From Sphingobacterium litopenaei (GTDB taxonomy: Bacteria > Bacteroidota > Bacteroidia > Sphingobacteriales > Sphingobacteriaceae), in NCBI RefSeq assembly GCF_014692495.1, contig NZ_JACOIJ010000005.1, positions 62,001-126,000 of the forward strand: a DNA stretch of 64,000 nucleotides. The letters run 5' to 3'. This document shows positions 53,564 to 62,295 of the stretch, in pieces. The notes below the pieces were generated by a model. It worked only from the letters and a program-made list of their open reading frames with translations, had not been told where the DNA came from and ran no database searches. The first letter of the stretch is position 1. Each line of letters opens with the position of its first letter. Position numbers and translations under genes: made by a program.

Positions 53564-54857
53564 CTATTTATCGCCAATTTGCGGGGGATTGGCCTTAGCC
53601 GTACTAAACCTGTTCATCAATAATGCGACCATCGAATCTCCCGACACATCGGTCGCTGTCCGGAGCATATCCAATGGTCTGTCGACGGCAAATATCAGGG
53701 CGATACCGGCTGGATTGACTCCGATAGATTCCAGTCCGATTACCAGCATCAGGATACCGGCTCCCGGCACGGCCGCGGCACCGATAGAGGCCAACGTTGC
53801 CGTTGCTATGACACTTAGCTGTTGAGCGGTGGTCAGGTCGTATCCCATGACCTGCGCAATAAAGATGGCGGCGACACCTTGATACAGACAGGTACCGTCC
53901 ATGTTGATCGTGGCTCCTATGGGCAAAACAAAGCTCAGCACATCTTTTCGTATATGCAGGTTCTCTTCTGCACACTCCATCGTTGCAGGTAGCGTAGCCG
54001 CACTCGAGCTGGTCGAAAACCCCAACAGTTGGGCGGGCAAAATAGCCTTGAAAAATTTGACGGGGTTCATTTTGCCAAAAAAATAGACAAACATCGTGTA
54101 TACGCCATATACCAAAACCAATAGCCCGAGTACAACGGTAACAGCGTACATTGCCAAAGCTTTGAACATATCAATGGAAGGTGCCTCTGCAATGAGCGTA
54201 ACAATAAGAGCGAATACAACACCATATGGAGCAAACATCATCATGATATCGACAATCTTCAATATGATGGCATTTCCGGTGTCCAATACGTTTTTTAACG
54301 TCTCTATCTGCTTAGCGGGCAACAATATCATCGCATACCGACCAGCAGGCTAAAGAATATGACCTGGAGCATATTACTGTTTGAGGTTGTCGCATGAAAA
54401 ATGTTTTCCGGAACGATATCAATGAGTATCTGCAAGGGCCCTATGACTTCCTGTACTCCAGTAACTTGGTCTACCTTTTGCTGTACTTCGCCTCCAAACA
54501 TTTGTAACATCTGCTCCCGGGTAGCTTCAGTTATAAAGCTACCGGGCTTAATAAGGTTAACCAACGCCAGGCCTATAGTAACAGCGATAATCGTTGTTAG
54601 TATGTACACGGCAAACGTACGAAGTCCCAAGCCGGAAAGCTGTGTTACATCTTTTAGATCAGAAACTCCTTTGATAAGAGATACAATGATAAGAGGGATA
54701 GCGATCAATTTCAACAGTTTGATGAAAATAGTACCAAAAGGCTTTATCCAGTCAATAACAAATTCTGCCCTCCTGTAAACTGGATACAGAGCCACCCTGT
54801 CAGTATGCCTCCTACAATACCTATCAGTATCTGGCAGTGCAATGCAATATTTTTCAT
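53564..54857 (-). pseudogene. dicarboxylate/amino acid:cation symporter (DAACS family), two frameshifts
   Basis: From the ATG at 54857 the frame reads MKNIALHCQILIGIVGGILT and then shifts near 54775-54780 into EFVIDWIKPFGTIFIKLLKL and PLIIVSLIKGVSDL. A second shift near 54331 (LLVGMR then stop, against MILLPAKQIETL in the next phase) leads to the C-terminal half. That half carries the substrate and ion motifs FSTSSSAATLPATMECAEEN, LPIGATINMDGTCLYQGVAA and VDRPLDMLRTATDVSGDS. Each shift is a single missing base. Read through, it is a normal length near 430 residues, so the lesions are recent or are sequence errors. Confidence 0.85.
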
Positions 54858-54971
54858 ATTTTCTCTTTTTTTGTTAGTGGTTATCTGTCAATGAAGTTAC
54901 TGTCCTGTTTACCCCAAACCACCCGAAAGTAGTGAAGTAACCAAAATCAAGCTTCAAAAGGCTATAAACGC

Positions 54972-54996
54972 AAAAAAACTTCAAGTTTCCTTAAAG
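54972..54996 (-). terminator. intrinsic terminator after tRNA-Arg
   Basis: On the minus strand CUUUAAG pairs with CUUGAAG (one G-U pair) over a GAAA tetraloop and is followed by seven T, 9 nt after the tRNA. Confidence 0.7.
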
Positions 54997-55005
54997 CTTT
55001 TTTAG

Positions 55006-55077
55006 TAGCCCCGAGCAGAATCGAACTGCTATCAAATGTTTAGGAAACATCTATTCTATCCGTTGAACTACGGGGCC
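55006..55077 (-). tRNA. tRNA-Arg (anticodon CCT)
   Basis: The minus strand folds into a 72-nt cloverleaf: acceptor GGCCCCG with CGGGGCT, D-arm GTTCAACGGATAGAAT, anticodon stem-loop GATGT-TTCCTAA-ACATT giving CCT, T-arm with GTTCGATTC. CCA is not encoded. It marks the right edge of the decayed GC-richer block, but I found no second copy of its 3' end in the window. Confidence 0.92.
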
Positions 55078-55239
55078 AGCTAGGAAAATATACTGTTCAA
55101 AAATATAAAACGGCTCTTTCAAAAGCAACGTCAATCCAAAAATAAACCTCATAAAATCTACCAATATTTATGTAATTAAAATATAGAGTATATCAATACT
55201 ATATAAGCAATAATTATACTTTAATATACTACTATTGAT

Positions 55240-55247
55240 TACCTTTG
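55240..55247 (+). promoter_or_regulatory. -7 promoter box of the peroxiredoxin operon
   Basis: TACCTTTG is an exact TAnnTTTG, 26 nt before the start codon; the -33 region is only AT-rich. Transcription would begin about 55252. Confidence 0.5.
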
Positions 55248-55272
55248 CATCACATTAAAAGAAGATACTATT

Positions 55273-55905
55273 ATGAGTTTTACAGGTAAAAATTTCCCTA
55301 ACATTACAGTTGATGCTATTGATTACTTAGGTGACTATATTTCACTAAACATTTTCGAAAAAGCACAACAAGAAAACAAAAAAATCTTATTATTCTGGTA
55401 CCCAAAAGATTTCACCTTCGTTTGTCCTACTGAATTACACGCTTTCCAAGCTGAGGTAGCGGAATTCGAAAAACGTAATACAATCGTTATCGGTGCTTCT
55501 TGTGATTCAAACGAAGTTCACTTTGCTTGGTTAAATACACCTAAAGATAATGGTGGTATCGAAGGTGTCGAATACCCTATTATCGCTGACACAAACCGCA
55601 ACTTATCTAGCATCTTAGGTATTTTGGATGTTAAAGAAGTTGAGCACCCAGAATTCGGTTTAATCGCTGAAGGTTCTGCTGTAACATACCGTGCTACTTA
55701 CTTGATCGACGAGACTGGTAAAGTATTCCACGAGTCAGTAAACGATATGCCTCTAGGTCGTAACGTAAAAGAATATATCCGTTTGATCGACGCTTACACT
55801 CACGTTCAAAAACATGGTGAAGTTTGTCCAGCAAACTGGGAAGAAGGTAAAGAAGCAATGAACGCTACACGTGATGGCGTTGCTTCATACTTATCTATGA
55901 ACTAA
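55273..55905 (+). CDS. peroxiredoxin, AhpC/2-Cys type
   Basis: The 210-residue cytosolic protein has the peroxidatic Cys51 in TFVCPTELHAFQAE, the resolving Cys185 in HGEVCPANWEEG, and the conserved Arg region AVTYRATYLIDETG. It reduces hydrogen and organic peroxides. The codon use is clearly biased to frequent codons, as in highly expressed genes. It starts an operon with a thioredoxin-like protein and a DUF6952 protein, which probably recycle it; a hairpin between genes 1 and 2 would give more of the peroxiredoxin mRNA. Confidence 0.96.
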   Translation: MSFTGKNFPNITVDAIDYLGDYISLNIFEKAQQENKKILLFWYPKDFTFVCPTELHAFQAEVAEFEKRNTIVIGASCDSNEVHFAWLNTPKDNGGIEGVEYPIIADTNRNLSSILGILDVKEVEHPEFGLIAEGSAVTYRATYLIDETGKVFHESVNDMPLGRNVKEYIRLIDAYTHVQKHGEVCPANWEEGKEAMNATRDGVASYLSMN

Positions 55906-55921
55906 GAAATTAGTAAATCAG

Positions 55922-55944
55922 AGAGGTGGAGTACTTCCACCTCT
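55922..55944 (+). terminator. hairpin between the peroxiredoxin and thioredoxin genes
   Basis: AGAGGTGGA (55922-55930) pairs with TCCACCTCT (55936-55944) over a 5-nt loop. There is only a weak T tract, so it may act as a partial terminator or mRNA stabiliser. Confidence 0.6.
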
Positions 55945-55966
55945 TATTCAAAAAATCCTTATTATT

Positions 55967-56281
55967 ATGTTGCAAGAATTAGAAAACGACACATTACAAG
56001 ACGTTGTAGCAAACAACGAAATCGTAATGGTACAATATGCTGCTTCATGGTGCGGAAACTGCCGTATTATGAAACCGAAATTCAAAAAAATGGCTTCTGA
56101 AAACGAGAATGTAAAATTCTTGATCGTAGATGCAGAGAAATTCCCTGAATCTAGAAAATTAGCTAATGTAGATAATTTACCTACTTTTGCGGCGTTCAAA
56201 AATGGCCAGTTGGTAAATCAAGTACAAACAAACAAAATCGACGGATTAATCGACTTATTAAATGAAGTTACCAGTAATTAA
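55967..56281 (+). CDS. thioredoxin family protein
   Basis: The 104-residue thioredoxin fold has the active site AASWCGNCRIMKPKF (Cys29 and Cys32, CGNC rather than CGPC) and a cis-Pro region NLPTFAAFKNGQL. No signal peptide. It most likely reduces the peroxiredoxin encoded 61 nt upstream. Its 3' end overlaps the DUF6952 start by 20 nt. Confidence 0.93.
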   Translation: MLQELENDTLQDVVANNEIVMVQYAASWCGNCRIMKPKFKKMASENENVKFLIVDAEKFPESRKLANVDNLPTFAAFKNGQLVNQVQTNKIDGLIDLLNEVTSN

Positions 56282-56519
56282 GCACCTTACGGAATTCATC
56301 GAACAAAACGATGCAGATTACGTATTGGAAACTATCGAAACATTAGAAGCGCTTACAGAAGTGCCTTCATTGAAAGATGAAGAATTGGATGTAATCGGCG
56401 AACTGATTTCAAATATGTACGGTGCGATCGAAGTTGATAAATTAATCAAAGAAGGTACACCGAAAAAAGAAGCTTTAAACATGTTTATGAAACGTGTTTT
56501 AGGGTCTATCGACAAATAA
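56262..56519 (+). CDS. DUF6952 family protein
   Basis: The 85-residue acidic helical protein begins MKLPVIKHLTEFIEQNDADY and continues VLETIETLEALTEV; no catalytic residue or cysteine is seen. It overlaps the thioredoxin gene by 20 nt in another frame, so translation is coupled. Gene order suggests a role in the same peroxide-reduction module, but none is known to me. Confidence 0.8.
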   Translation: MKLPVIKHLTEFIEQNDADYVLETIETLEALTEVPSLKDEELDVIGELISNMYGAIEVDKLIKEGTPKKEALNMFMKRVLGSIDK

Positions 56520-56767
56520 ACAATATTAAAAAATTGTTCCTATCTTACTTGAAAAAAGATTTCCAGATTGCACATGTGTAAAACTCCTTCAATGTGGAAA
56601 TTTTTTTTTACCTGAATAGATAGGAATTCAATCTTTTATACTACTTTTATAGTAGAGCTAAAATAACTCTCGCAGAGTTTACATCACATTCTATAAAATT
56701 GTGACTAGAACGCCAAAGATTTATTGAAGCACACTATTTAAGACTAAAAGATTTTTAATTGTTGTTG

Positions 56768-56801
56768 AAAAAGAGTTGAAGTAATATTTCAACTCTTTTT
56801 T
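56768..56801 (+). terminator. intrinsic terminator 3' of the peroxiredoxin operon
   Basis: Thirteen-bp arms AAAAAGAGTTGAA and TTCAACTCTTTTT with a 7-nt loop and T run. It lies within the 340-bp gap 56520-56859; the 250 bp between the DUF6952 stop and this hairpin hold no coding frame I trust. Confidence 0.8.
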
Positions 56802-56859
56802 CATTTTAACAATTCTGTTTCAATTTGTAGATTTTGCGATAAACCGATTATATTTAACT

Positions 56860-59328
56860 ATGCGAAATATTTCCAATTACATCACCCTTATAGCTTTCCT
56901 ACTCTTTCATTTTCAATCGGCAAAGAGTCAGACTGCTTCTAAATCCGCTAGCGATATTCAAATCGGCCTTCAAAAACTCAATACGCTCGGCTCGGTCTTG
57001 TATTTTGCAGCGCATCCCGATGATGAAAACACCAGATTGATCGCTTGGCTTGCTCAAGAACAAAAATATAGAACAGCTTATTTATCGTTGACCAGAGGTG
57101 ACGGCGGACAGAATCTTTTAGGAACAGATTTGGGGATTAATTTGGGCTTGATTCGTACGCACGAATTATTGGCGGCTCGTTCAGTTGACAAAGGTGAACA
57201 GTTCTTTTCTTCGGCTTATGATTTTGGTTTTTCCAAAACCCACGAAGAGACTTTTCAATTTTGGGACCACGAGACAGCTTTACGTGAAGCGGTATGGATT
57301 ATTCGTAAGTTCCAACCCGATATCATCATTACACGTTTTCCACCAGACAAACGTGGCGGACATGGCCATCACCAAGCCTCGGCCATTTTAGCGCACGAAG
57401 CTTTCCTAGCAGCAGCTGATAAAAACAAATTCCCTGAGCAACTAAAAACTTTAAGTACCTGGCAAGCAAAACGACTGATTTGGAATACCGCAAATTTCGG
57501 TGGACAAAACAATACTTCTGAAGATCAACTGAAGATCGATATAGGCCATTACAATGCTATTCTAGGTCAATCGTATGGTGAAATAGCCGCACACAGCCGT
57601 TCGCAACACAAAACACAAGGATTTGGCTCTGCGTCTTCGCGCGGTACTTCCTTTGAATATTTTGAACATGTAGCAGGAAGCAAAGCAAACAAAACTTTAT
57701 TGGATGAGGTCGAAACATCTTGGCAAAGAATTCCCAATACGCAAACTATTCAACAGCTAATTACGAAGTTAAATACGGAATTTGTATCTGCACAACCACA
57801 AAAATCTGTTAATTATTTAATTAAACTTAAAAAAGCTTTAGAAGCTTATGTTATCGATACCAAAAATCCTTCAGCAGCCAACCATCGTTATTGGATAGCA
57901 CAAAAGAAACAAGAAGTTCAGGACTTGATTATTGCCTGTGCAGGAATTTGGTGGGATGCATACAGCAATCAAAATCAACAAGTCGTAAATAAAGACTTCT
58001 CTTTTCAGGCAGAAGTAATTGTTCGCAATCCCGATATTCAGGCGGAACTTGTTAAAGTGAACGACCAAGATGTCAATCAACCATTACAAACCAATAATCT
58101 GTGGAGAGGCAATGCCAAAACAATCTACAAAAGCACTTCGCAGCCGTATTGGTTAGTACAACCGAACACTTTAGGAAAATTCAATATTCCTATTGAGTCA
58201 GTAGGCTATCCGACAAATCCTGCAGCTCCAAAGGCAACTTTTACTTTCAAAATTAATGGTGAACCTATTGCCTTATTTCAGGAAATCCAGCATCGTTATG
58301 TAGATCCGGTAAAAGGCGAAGTACATGATCCACTGGTAATGCTGCCCGAAATAACTGTAGAGGCTGCTTCTAATATTATTTTAAGCAAGAATCAAGAGGA
58401 AAAAAGCATTGAAATTACCTTCACACGTCACGATAATAGTAAATCACAATTTGAGGTGCAGCTTGCTCCACTCAAAGGTTGGAATATTTCAGCCAGTAAT
58501 TTGACTCTTGATTTTGGGAAGGAAAATTCTATTACTAAAACTTTAATCTTAAAACCTACAGCTGCAAATAGCGAGAAAGTTGTTTTGACATTTAGTCACA
58601 GTGGAGAAGTTTTAAGACATATCAAAACACTTTCTTACGACCATATACCGACCATTACTTGGTTTCCTACTACTGAAATTATTTGCCAAAATGTACAATT
58701 GGAAAATTCGGTTAAAAATGTAGGCTATATCGCTGGCGCAGGTGATTTAATAGCAGAGGCTCTTCCTCAAATTGGCATCAACGTGACTACATTATCAGAC
58801 AAAGATTTATCACTTAGCAACCTAAAACAATATGACGCCGTAATCATTGGCGTGCGCTATTTTAATGTTGCGAAGACCAGTGGAAATAACCTGAAAAAGC
58901 TTTTAGATTATGTAAAAGAAGGTGGTGTTGTTCTCTCGCAATACAATGTAAACGGCAGATTAACATCAGATAAGCTGGGACCTTATGATTTTAATATTGG
59001 GAGAGAGCGTGTCACAGAAGAAGACTCTAAATATAACTTCGATTCTGCTGATCCTGCTTTTTCTTATCCCAATAAAATCAACAGCAAAGACTTTGAAGGT
59101 TGGGTACAAGAACGTGGCTTGTATTTTGCTGAAAATATAAACAACAATTACAGAACTCCATTAAGTATGCATGATAAGGATGAAAAGCCTCATAATGGTT
59201 CTTTACTTATTGCAAAATACGGAAAAGGTAAATTTGTTTATACTTCCTTGTCGTTTTTCAGACAATTGCCTGCTGGAGTACCCGGAGCTTACAGATTATT
59301 TGTAAATTTGTTAACAAACGAAAAGTAA
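56860..59328 (+). CDS. PIG-L (LmbE) family deacetylase, large secreted form
   Basis: The 822-residue protein has a signal peptide (YITLIAFLLFHFQSAKSQ). The N-terminal 270 residues are a PIG-L domain with the zinc site AAHPDDE (residues 50-56), the LSLTRGDGGQNLLG loop and RGGHGHHQASA (second His pair). The middle is beta-sandwich-like, and the last 200 residues resemble a glutamine-amidotransferase-like fold (YDAVIIGVRYFNV, LDYVKEGGVVLSQYN). The family removes N-acetyl groups from sugars; the target here is unknown. It is followed by two tiny membrane protein genes and a sodium:solute symporter. Confidence 0.92.
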   Translation: MRNISNYITLIAFLLFHFQSAKSQTASKSASDIQIGLQKLNTLGSVLYFAAHPDDENTRLIAWLAQEQKYRTAYLSLTRGDGGQNLLGTDLGINLGLIRTHELLAARSVDKGEQFFSSAYDFGFSKTHEETFQFWDHETALREAVWIIRKFQPDIIITRFPPDKRGGHGHHQASAILAHEAFLAAADKNKFPEQLKTLSTWQAKRLIWNTANFGGQNNTSEDQLKIDIGHYNAILGQSYGEIAAHSRSQHKTQGFGSASSRGTSFEYFEHVAGSKANKTLLDEVETSWQRIPNTQTIQQLITKLNTEFVSAQPQKSVNYLIKLKKALEAYVIDTKNPSAANHRYWIAQKKQEVQDLIIACAGIWWDAYSNQNQQVVNKDFSFQAEVIVRNPDIQAELVKVNDQDVNQPLQTNNLWRGNAKTIYKSTSQPYWLVQPNTLGKFNIPIESVGYPTNPAAPKATFTFKINGEPIALFQEIQHRYVDPVKGEVHDPLVMLPEITVEAASNIILSKNQEEKSIEITFTRHDNSKSQFEVQLAPLKGWNISASNLTLDFGKENSITKTLILKPTAANSEKVVLTFSHSGEVLRHIKTLSYDHIPTITWFPTTEIICQNVQLENSVKNVGYIAGAGDLIAEALPQIGINVTTLSDKDLSLSNLKQYDAVIIGVRYFNVAKTSGNNLKKLLDYVKEGGVVLSQYNVNGRLTSDKLGPYDFNIGRERVTEEDSKYNFDSADPAFSYPNKINSKDFEGWVQERGLYFAENINNNYRTPLSMHDKDEKPHNGSLLIAKYGKGKFVYTSLSFFRQLPAGVPGAYRLFVNLLTNEK

Positions 59329-59342
59329 ATTATCACAATAAC

Positions 59343-59537
59343 ATGGAAAATCAAGTAAACGATCAACCTTTAAATGTAAAAGGTCTTATTTTATTAATCG
59401 GAACTATCTTTGGTGCATTAATCTCTTTTGCAGCTTGTGGTTCTGTCTTAAGCCTTATTGGCGGATTAGTAGGCGGATTAATCGTAGCTACAATCTTTAT
59501 TTCTGTAATTCTTCCACATAAAGAAAGTGATAGATAA
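59343..59537 (+). CDS. small membrane protein, 64 residues
   Basis: After a polar N-terminus (MENQVNDQPLN) it has two hydrophobic helices separated by a glycine-rich stretch (LIGTIFGALISFAACGSVLS, LIGGLVGGLIVATIFISVIL) and a charged tail. It lies 14 nt after the PIG-L gene and 4 nt before another tiny gene, so it belongs to the same transcript. I do not recognise the family. Confidence 0.65.
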   Translation: MENQVNDQPLNVKGLILLIGTIFGALISFAACGSVLSLIGGLVGGLIVATIFISVILPHKESDR

Positions 59538-59541
59538 CAAT

Positions 59542-59646
59542 ATGCCACCTTTTGCACGTAGTTGGCGACAATTTTACTGGATAGTGGTTGTCTGGCTCGT
59601 CCTGTGCATATTAGGAATGTATTTATTTACACAATATTTCTCATGA
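59542..59646 (+). CDS. 34-residue membrane micropeptide translationally coupled to the sodium symporter
   Basis: The frame reads MPPFARSWRQFYWIVVVWLV and continues LCILGMYLFTQYFS: a basic, aromatic N-terminus and a single transmembrane helix. Its TGA overlaps the symporter ATG as ATGA at 59643-59646. Short proteins with a SWxxFYW start are common before solute symporter genes in this phylum and may be accessory subunits; this is inference from position. Confidence 0.65.
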   Translation: MPPFARSWRQFYWIVVVWLVLCILGMYLFTQYFS

Positions 59647-61355
59647 GTATTATCGACTGGATAGTACTCTTTACTACCCTGCTTTTGATAGTTCTGTATG
59701 GAATCTACAAAAGCAGGAATATTAATAATATTGAAGGATTTCTACTTAGTAATCGCGAATTACCTTGGTACAATGTAGGACTTTCGGTCATGGCGACACA
59801 GGCTAGCGCCATCACATTTCTTTCCGCTCCAGGTTTAGCTTTTACTTCGGGAATGAGCTTTGTCCAATTCTATTTTGGACTGCCGCTGGCAATGATTGTT
59901 CTATGTGTCACTTTTGTCCCCATATTTCATAAGCTTAAAATTTATACCGCCTATGAATTCCTTGAAAAACGCTTTGACATCAAAACCAGATCCCTTACCG
60001 CTTTATTATTTCTTATTCAACGAGGCATTTCGACGGGAATAACCATTTTTGCTCCTTCCATTATTCTGTCCTCAGTATTGCATGTAGATGTATTTTATAC
60101 GACTTTACTTATCGGCGGAATTGTCGTGTTATACACCACTTATGGAGGGACTAAAGCCGTTTCCTATACCCAGTTATTGCAAATGGGTATTATCTTCGGG
60201 GGATTACTTGCTGCTGGAATGATGGTGATACATTTTTTACCTTCAGAAATAGGCTTTGTAGAAGCGCTGCACATTGCAGGGGCATCCAATAAAACTAATG
60301 CTATAGATTTTACACTTGATTGGAACAATCAATATACGGTTTGGACAGGTTTAATCGGCGGCTTCTTCTTACAACTTTCCTACTTTGGAACAGACCAAAG
60401 TCAAGTAGGTCGCTATCTGACAGGATCATCAGTCCGTGAAAGCCGTATGGGTTTATTGATGAATGGACTTCTAAAGGTCCCGATGCAGTTTTGTATTCTG
60501 TTAATTGGGGTATTGGTTTTCGTATACTATCAATACAATTCCGCTCCGCTATTTTTTAATCCAACCGAAATACAAAAAATTGAAAACAGCGCGTATGGAG
60601 AAGAATACAAAAAATTGCAAGCAGAACAAGATTTTCTAACTCAGCAACGCGTACAAATATTAAATAATCTACATCAGGCTAAATCTGAAAACAAGGAAGA
60701 GCATATAAAAGAAAACCAAGAACATTTAAAGTCTATAAATAAACAATCAAATGCGTTACGCGAATCCGCAATAAGTTTAATTAAAGCTAATGACAGCAAA
60801 GCAGAAACGAATGATAATAACTACATTTTTCTTTCCTTTGTTACTTCTGTTTTCCCCAAAGGCTTAATCGGATTGCTCATCGCCATCATTATGCTTGCAT
60901 CCATGGGAGCCACATCCAGCGCAATTAACTCGCTTGCATCTACCACCGTTATAGACATCTATAAAAGACTTATCAATAAAAATGCTTCTGAAAAAAATTA
61001 CTTAAATGCTTCACGATTGTGCACATTTGGATGGGGCGTTTTTGCTATTATCGTCGCTTTATTCGCAAACAAACTGGGCAATTTGTTGGAAGCAGTTAAT
61101 ATTTTGGGGTCCTTATTTTACGGGACTATTTTAGGAATCTTTCTAGTGGCTTTTTACTTTAAGAGAATTCGTGGAAATGCGGTATTCTGGGCAGCAGTAT
61201 GTACAGAAATAATCGTCGTTATCATCTGGATACAGGAAGTCATAGCCTTCCTTTGGTTGAATTTAATCGGATGTGTACTAGTTATTTTATTTGGGTACCT
61301 TTTTGAAGCGATATTTTCAAAGAAAGCTACAGTAACGAATTCGGAAGTAGACTAA
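59643..61355 (+). CDS. sodium:solute symporter (SSS family)
   Basis: I use the ATG at 59643 (MSIIDWIVLFTTLLLIVLYG), which gives 570 residues; an upstream TTG would add 27 unnatural residues overlapping the micropeptide gene. SSS features: NNIEGFLLSNRELPWYNVGL, SVMATQASAITFLSAPGLAF and FGTDQSQVGRYLTGSSVRES (helix 8 sodium-site region). A charged coiled-coil-like insert of about 75 residues (KKLQAEQDFLTQQRVQILNN and following) lies between two helices. The substrate may be a sugar, sialic acid or similar; the preceding PIG-L deacetylase makes an amino-sugar derivative possible. Confidence 0.9.
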   Translation: MSIIDWIVLFTTLLLIVLYGIYKSRNINNIEGFLLSNRELPWYNVGLSVMATQASAITFLSAPGLAFTSGMSFVQFYFGLPLAMIVLCVTFVPIFHKLKIYTAYEFLEKRFDIKTRSLTALLFLIQRGISTGITIFAPSIILSSVLHVDVFYTTLLIGGIVVLYTTYGGTKAVSYTQLLQMGIIFGGLLAAGMMVIHFLPSEIGFVEALHIAGASNKTNAIDFTLDWNNQYTVWTGLIGGFFLQLSYFGTDQSQVGRYLTGSSVRESRMGLLMNGLLKVPMQFCILLIGVLVFVYYQYNSAPLFFNPTEIQKIENSAYGEEYKKLQAEQDFLTQQRVQILNNLHQAKSENKEEHIKENQEHLKSINKQSNALRESAISLIKANDSKAETNDNNYIFLSFVTSVFPKGLIGLLIAIIMLASMGATSSAINSLASTTVIDIYKRLINKNASEKNYLNASRLCTFGWGVFAIIVALFANKLGNLLEAVNILGSLFYGTILGIFLVAFYFKRIRGNAVFWAAVCTEIIVVIIWIQEVIAFLWLNLIGCVLVILFGYLFEAIFSKKATVTNSEVD

Positions 61356-62284
61356 TAATACTTCCTATACAAATCGTATAAAACAGCTCTATCTCTAGCC
61401 GTCAAAACACCATTTACTTCCGTACGAATAAATTTACGTTTAAAAGCACGAATAGCGGCTTCTGGATTGCTCATATCGTAACCAATAATCTTGAGTGCGT
61501 CCGTGGGATTAAAAGCAGTAGGAGGCTCAGGAAGGAAATCTTCATTATACCACACACCGAATCCTTTTTCTGCCAATATTTTCCAAGGGAAATTGACATT
61601 AGGATCATCTTTACGTGTTGGCGCAATATCCGCATGACCAATAAAGTTTAATTGAGGTATTAGATATTTAGATTTTAGGGTATCTAACAACACCAAAAGC
61701 GAGTTTATCTGTGTTTCGGGAAAAGGTTCTCGACCATTATTATCCAGTTCAATCCCCAGTGACACCGAATTCATATCCGTAATCGTACCCCATTTGCTTT
61801 TACCTGCATGCCAAGCGCGGTCATAATCATTCAGCATTTGAATTACTTGCCCATCACGACCAATGACATAATGCGAACTGACTTTGGTATGTGCTAACTG
61901 AAACGTACGAACCGTTTGAGCCGTGCTATTTTGTGATGTATGATGAATAATAACATAATTAGGCTTGCGGTTGTCGTAATGAATAGCATTTGCCCAATCC
62001 GTGTTTTTATTGACACCCGCTCGCCTCTGCTCCATCAATTTTTCCTCGGGAGTCAATTCCTTAATAACTGGAATAGAAGGGAAATTAGGAAGCGTGTCCG
62101 CGCTAACTAGTAAGGTCGTGGTGCTTTCCCTTACAGACTTTGCTGATTCTTTAATAACCTGTGTTAAGGAATCTACTTTACTTTCAGTAGCCGCAATTAG
62201 TGGTTTCTGCTTCAGATCCTTCTTCGACCCACACGCACATAATACCGTTATTAATAACAATCCTAATCCACCCCACTTCATCAT
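61352..62284 (-). CDS. N-acetylmuramoyl-L-alanine amidase (AmpD/AmiD type), lipoprotein
   Basis: The 310-residue protein has a lipoprotein signal (GLLLITVLCAC). From about residue 105 it is an Amidase_2 domain with zinc ligands in YVIIHHTSQNSTAQTVRTFQ (His114) and in HADIAPTRKDDPN, plus SSHYVIGRDGQVIQML. It cleaves the amide between muramic acid and the peptide in murein fragments. The C-terminal part (DALKIIGYDMSNPEAAIRAF) looks like a short peptidoglycan-binding segment. Its 3' end overlaps the convergent symporter gene by 4 bp. Confidence 0.92.
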   Translation of the reverse strand: MMKWGGLGLLLITVLCACGSKKDLKQKPLIAATESKVDSLTQVIKESAKSVRESTTTLLVSADTLPNFPSIPVIKELTPEEKLMEQRRAGVNKNTDWANAIHYDNRKPNYVIIHHTSQNSTAQTVRTFQLAHTKVSSHYVIGRDGQVIQMLNDYDRAWHAGKSKWGTITDMNSVSLGIELDNNGREPFPETQINSLLVLLDTLKSKYLIPQLNFIGHADIAPTRKDDPNVNFPWKILAEKGFGVWYNEDFLPEPPTAFNPTDALKIIGYDMSNPEAAIRAFKRKFIRTEVNGVLTARDRAVLYDLYRKYY

Positions 62285-62295
62285 TTTTACACTTA

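Noticed and set aside
53604-53975. 123-codon minus-strand frame inside the symporter gene
   Set aside because: Cys/His/Arg-rich out-of-frame shadow of the DAACS coding sequence, with no independent support.
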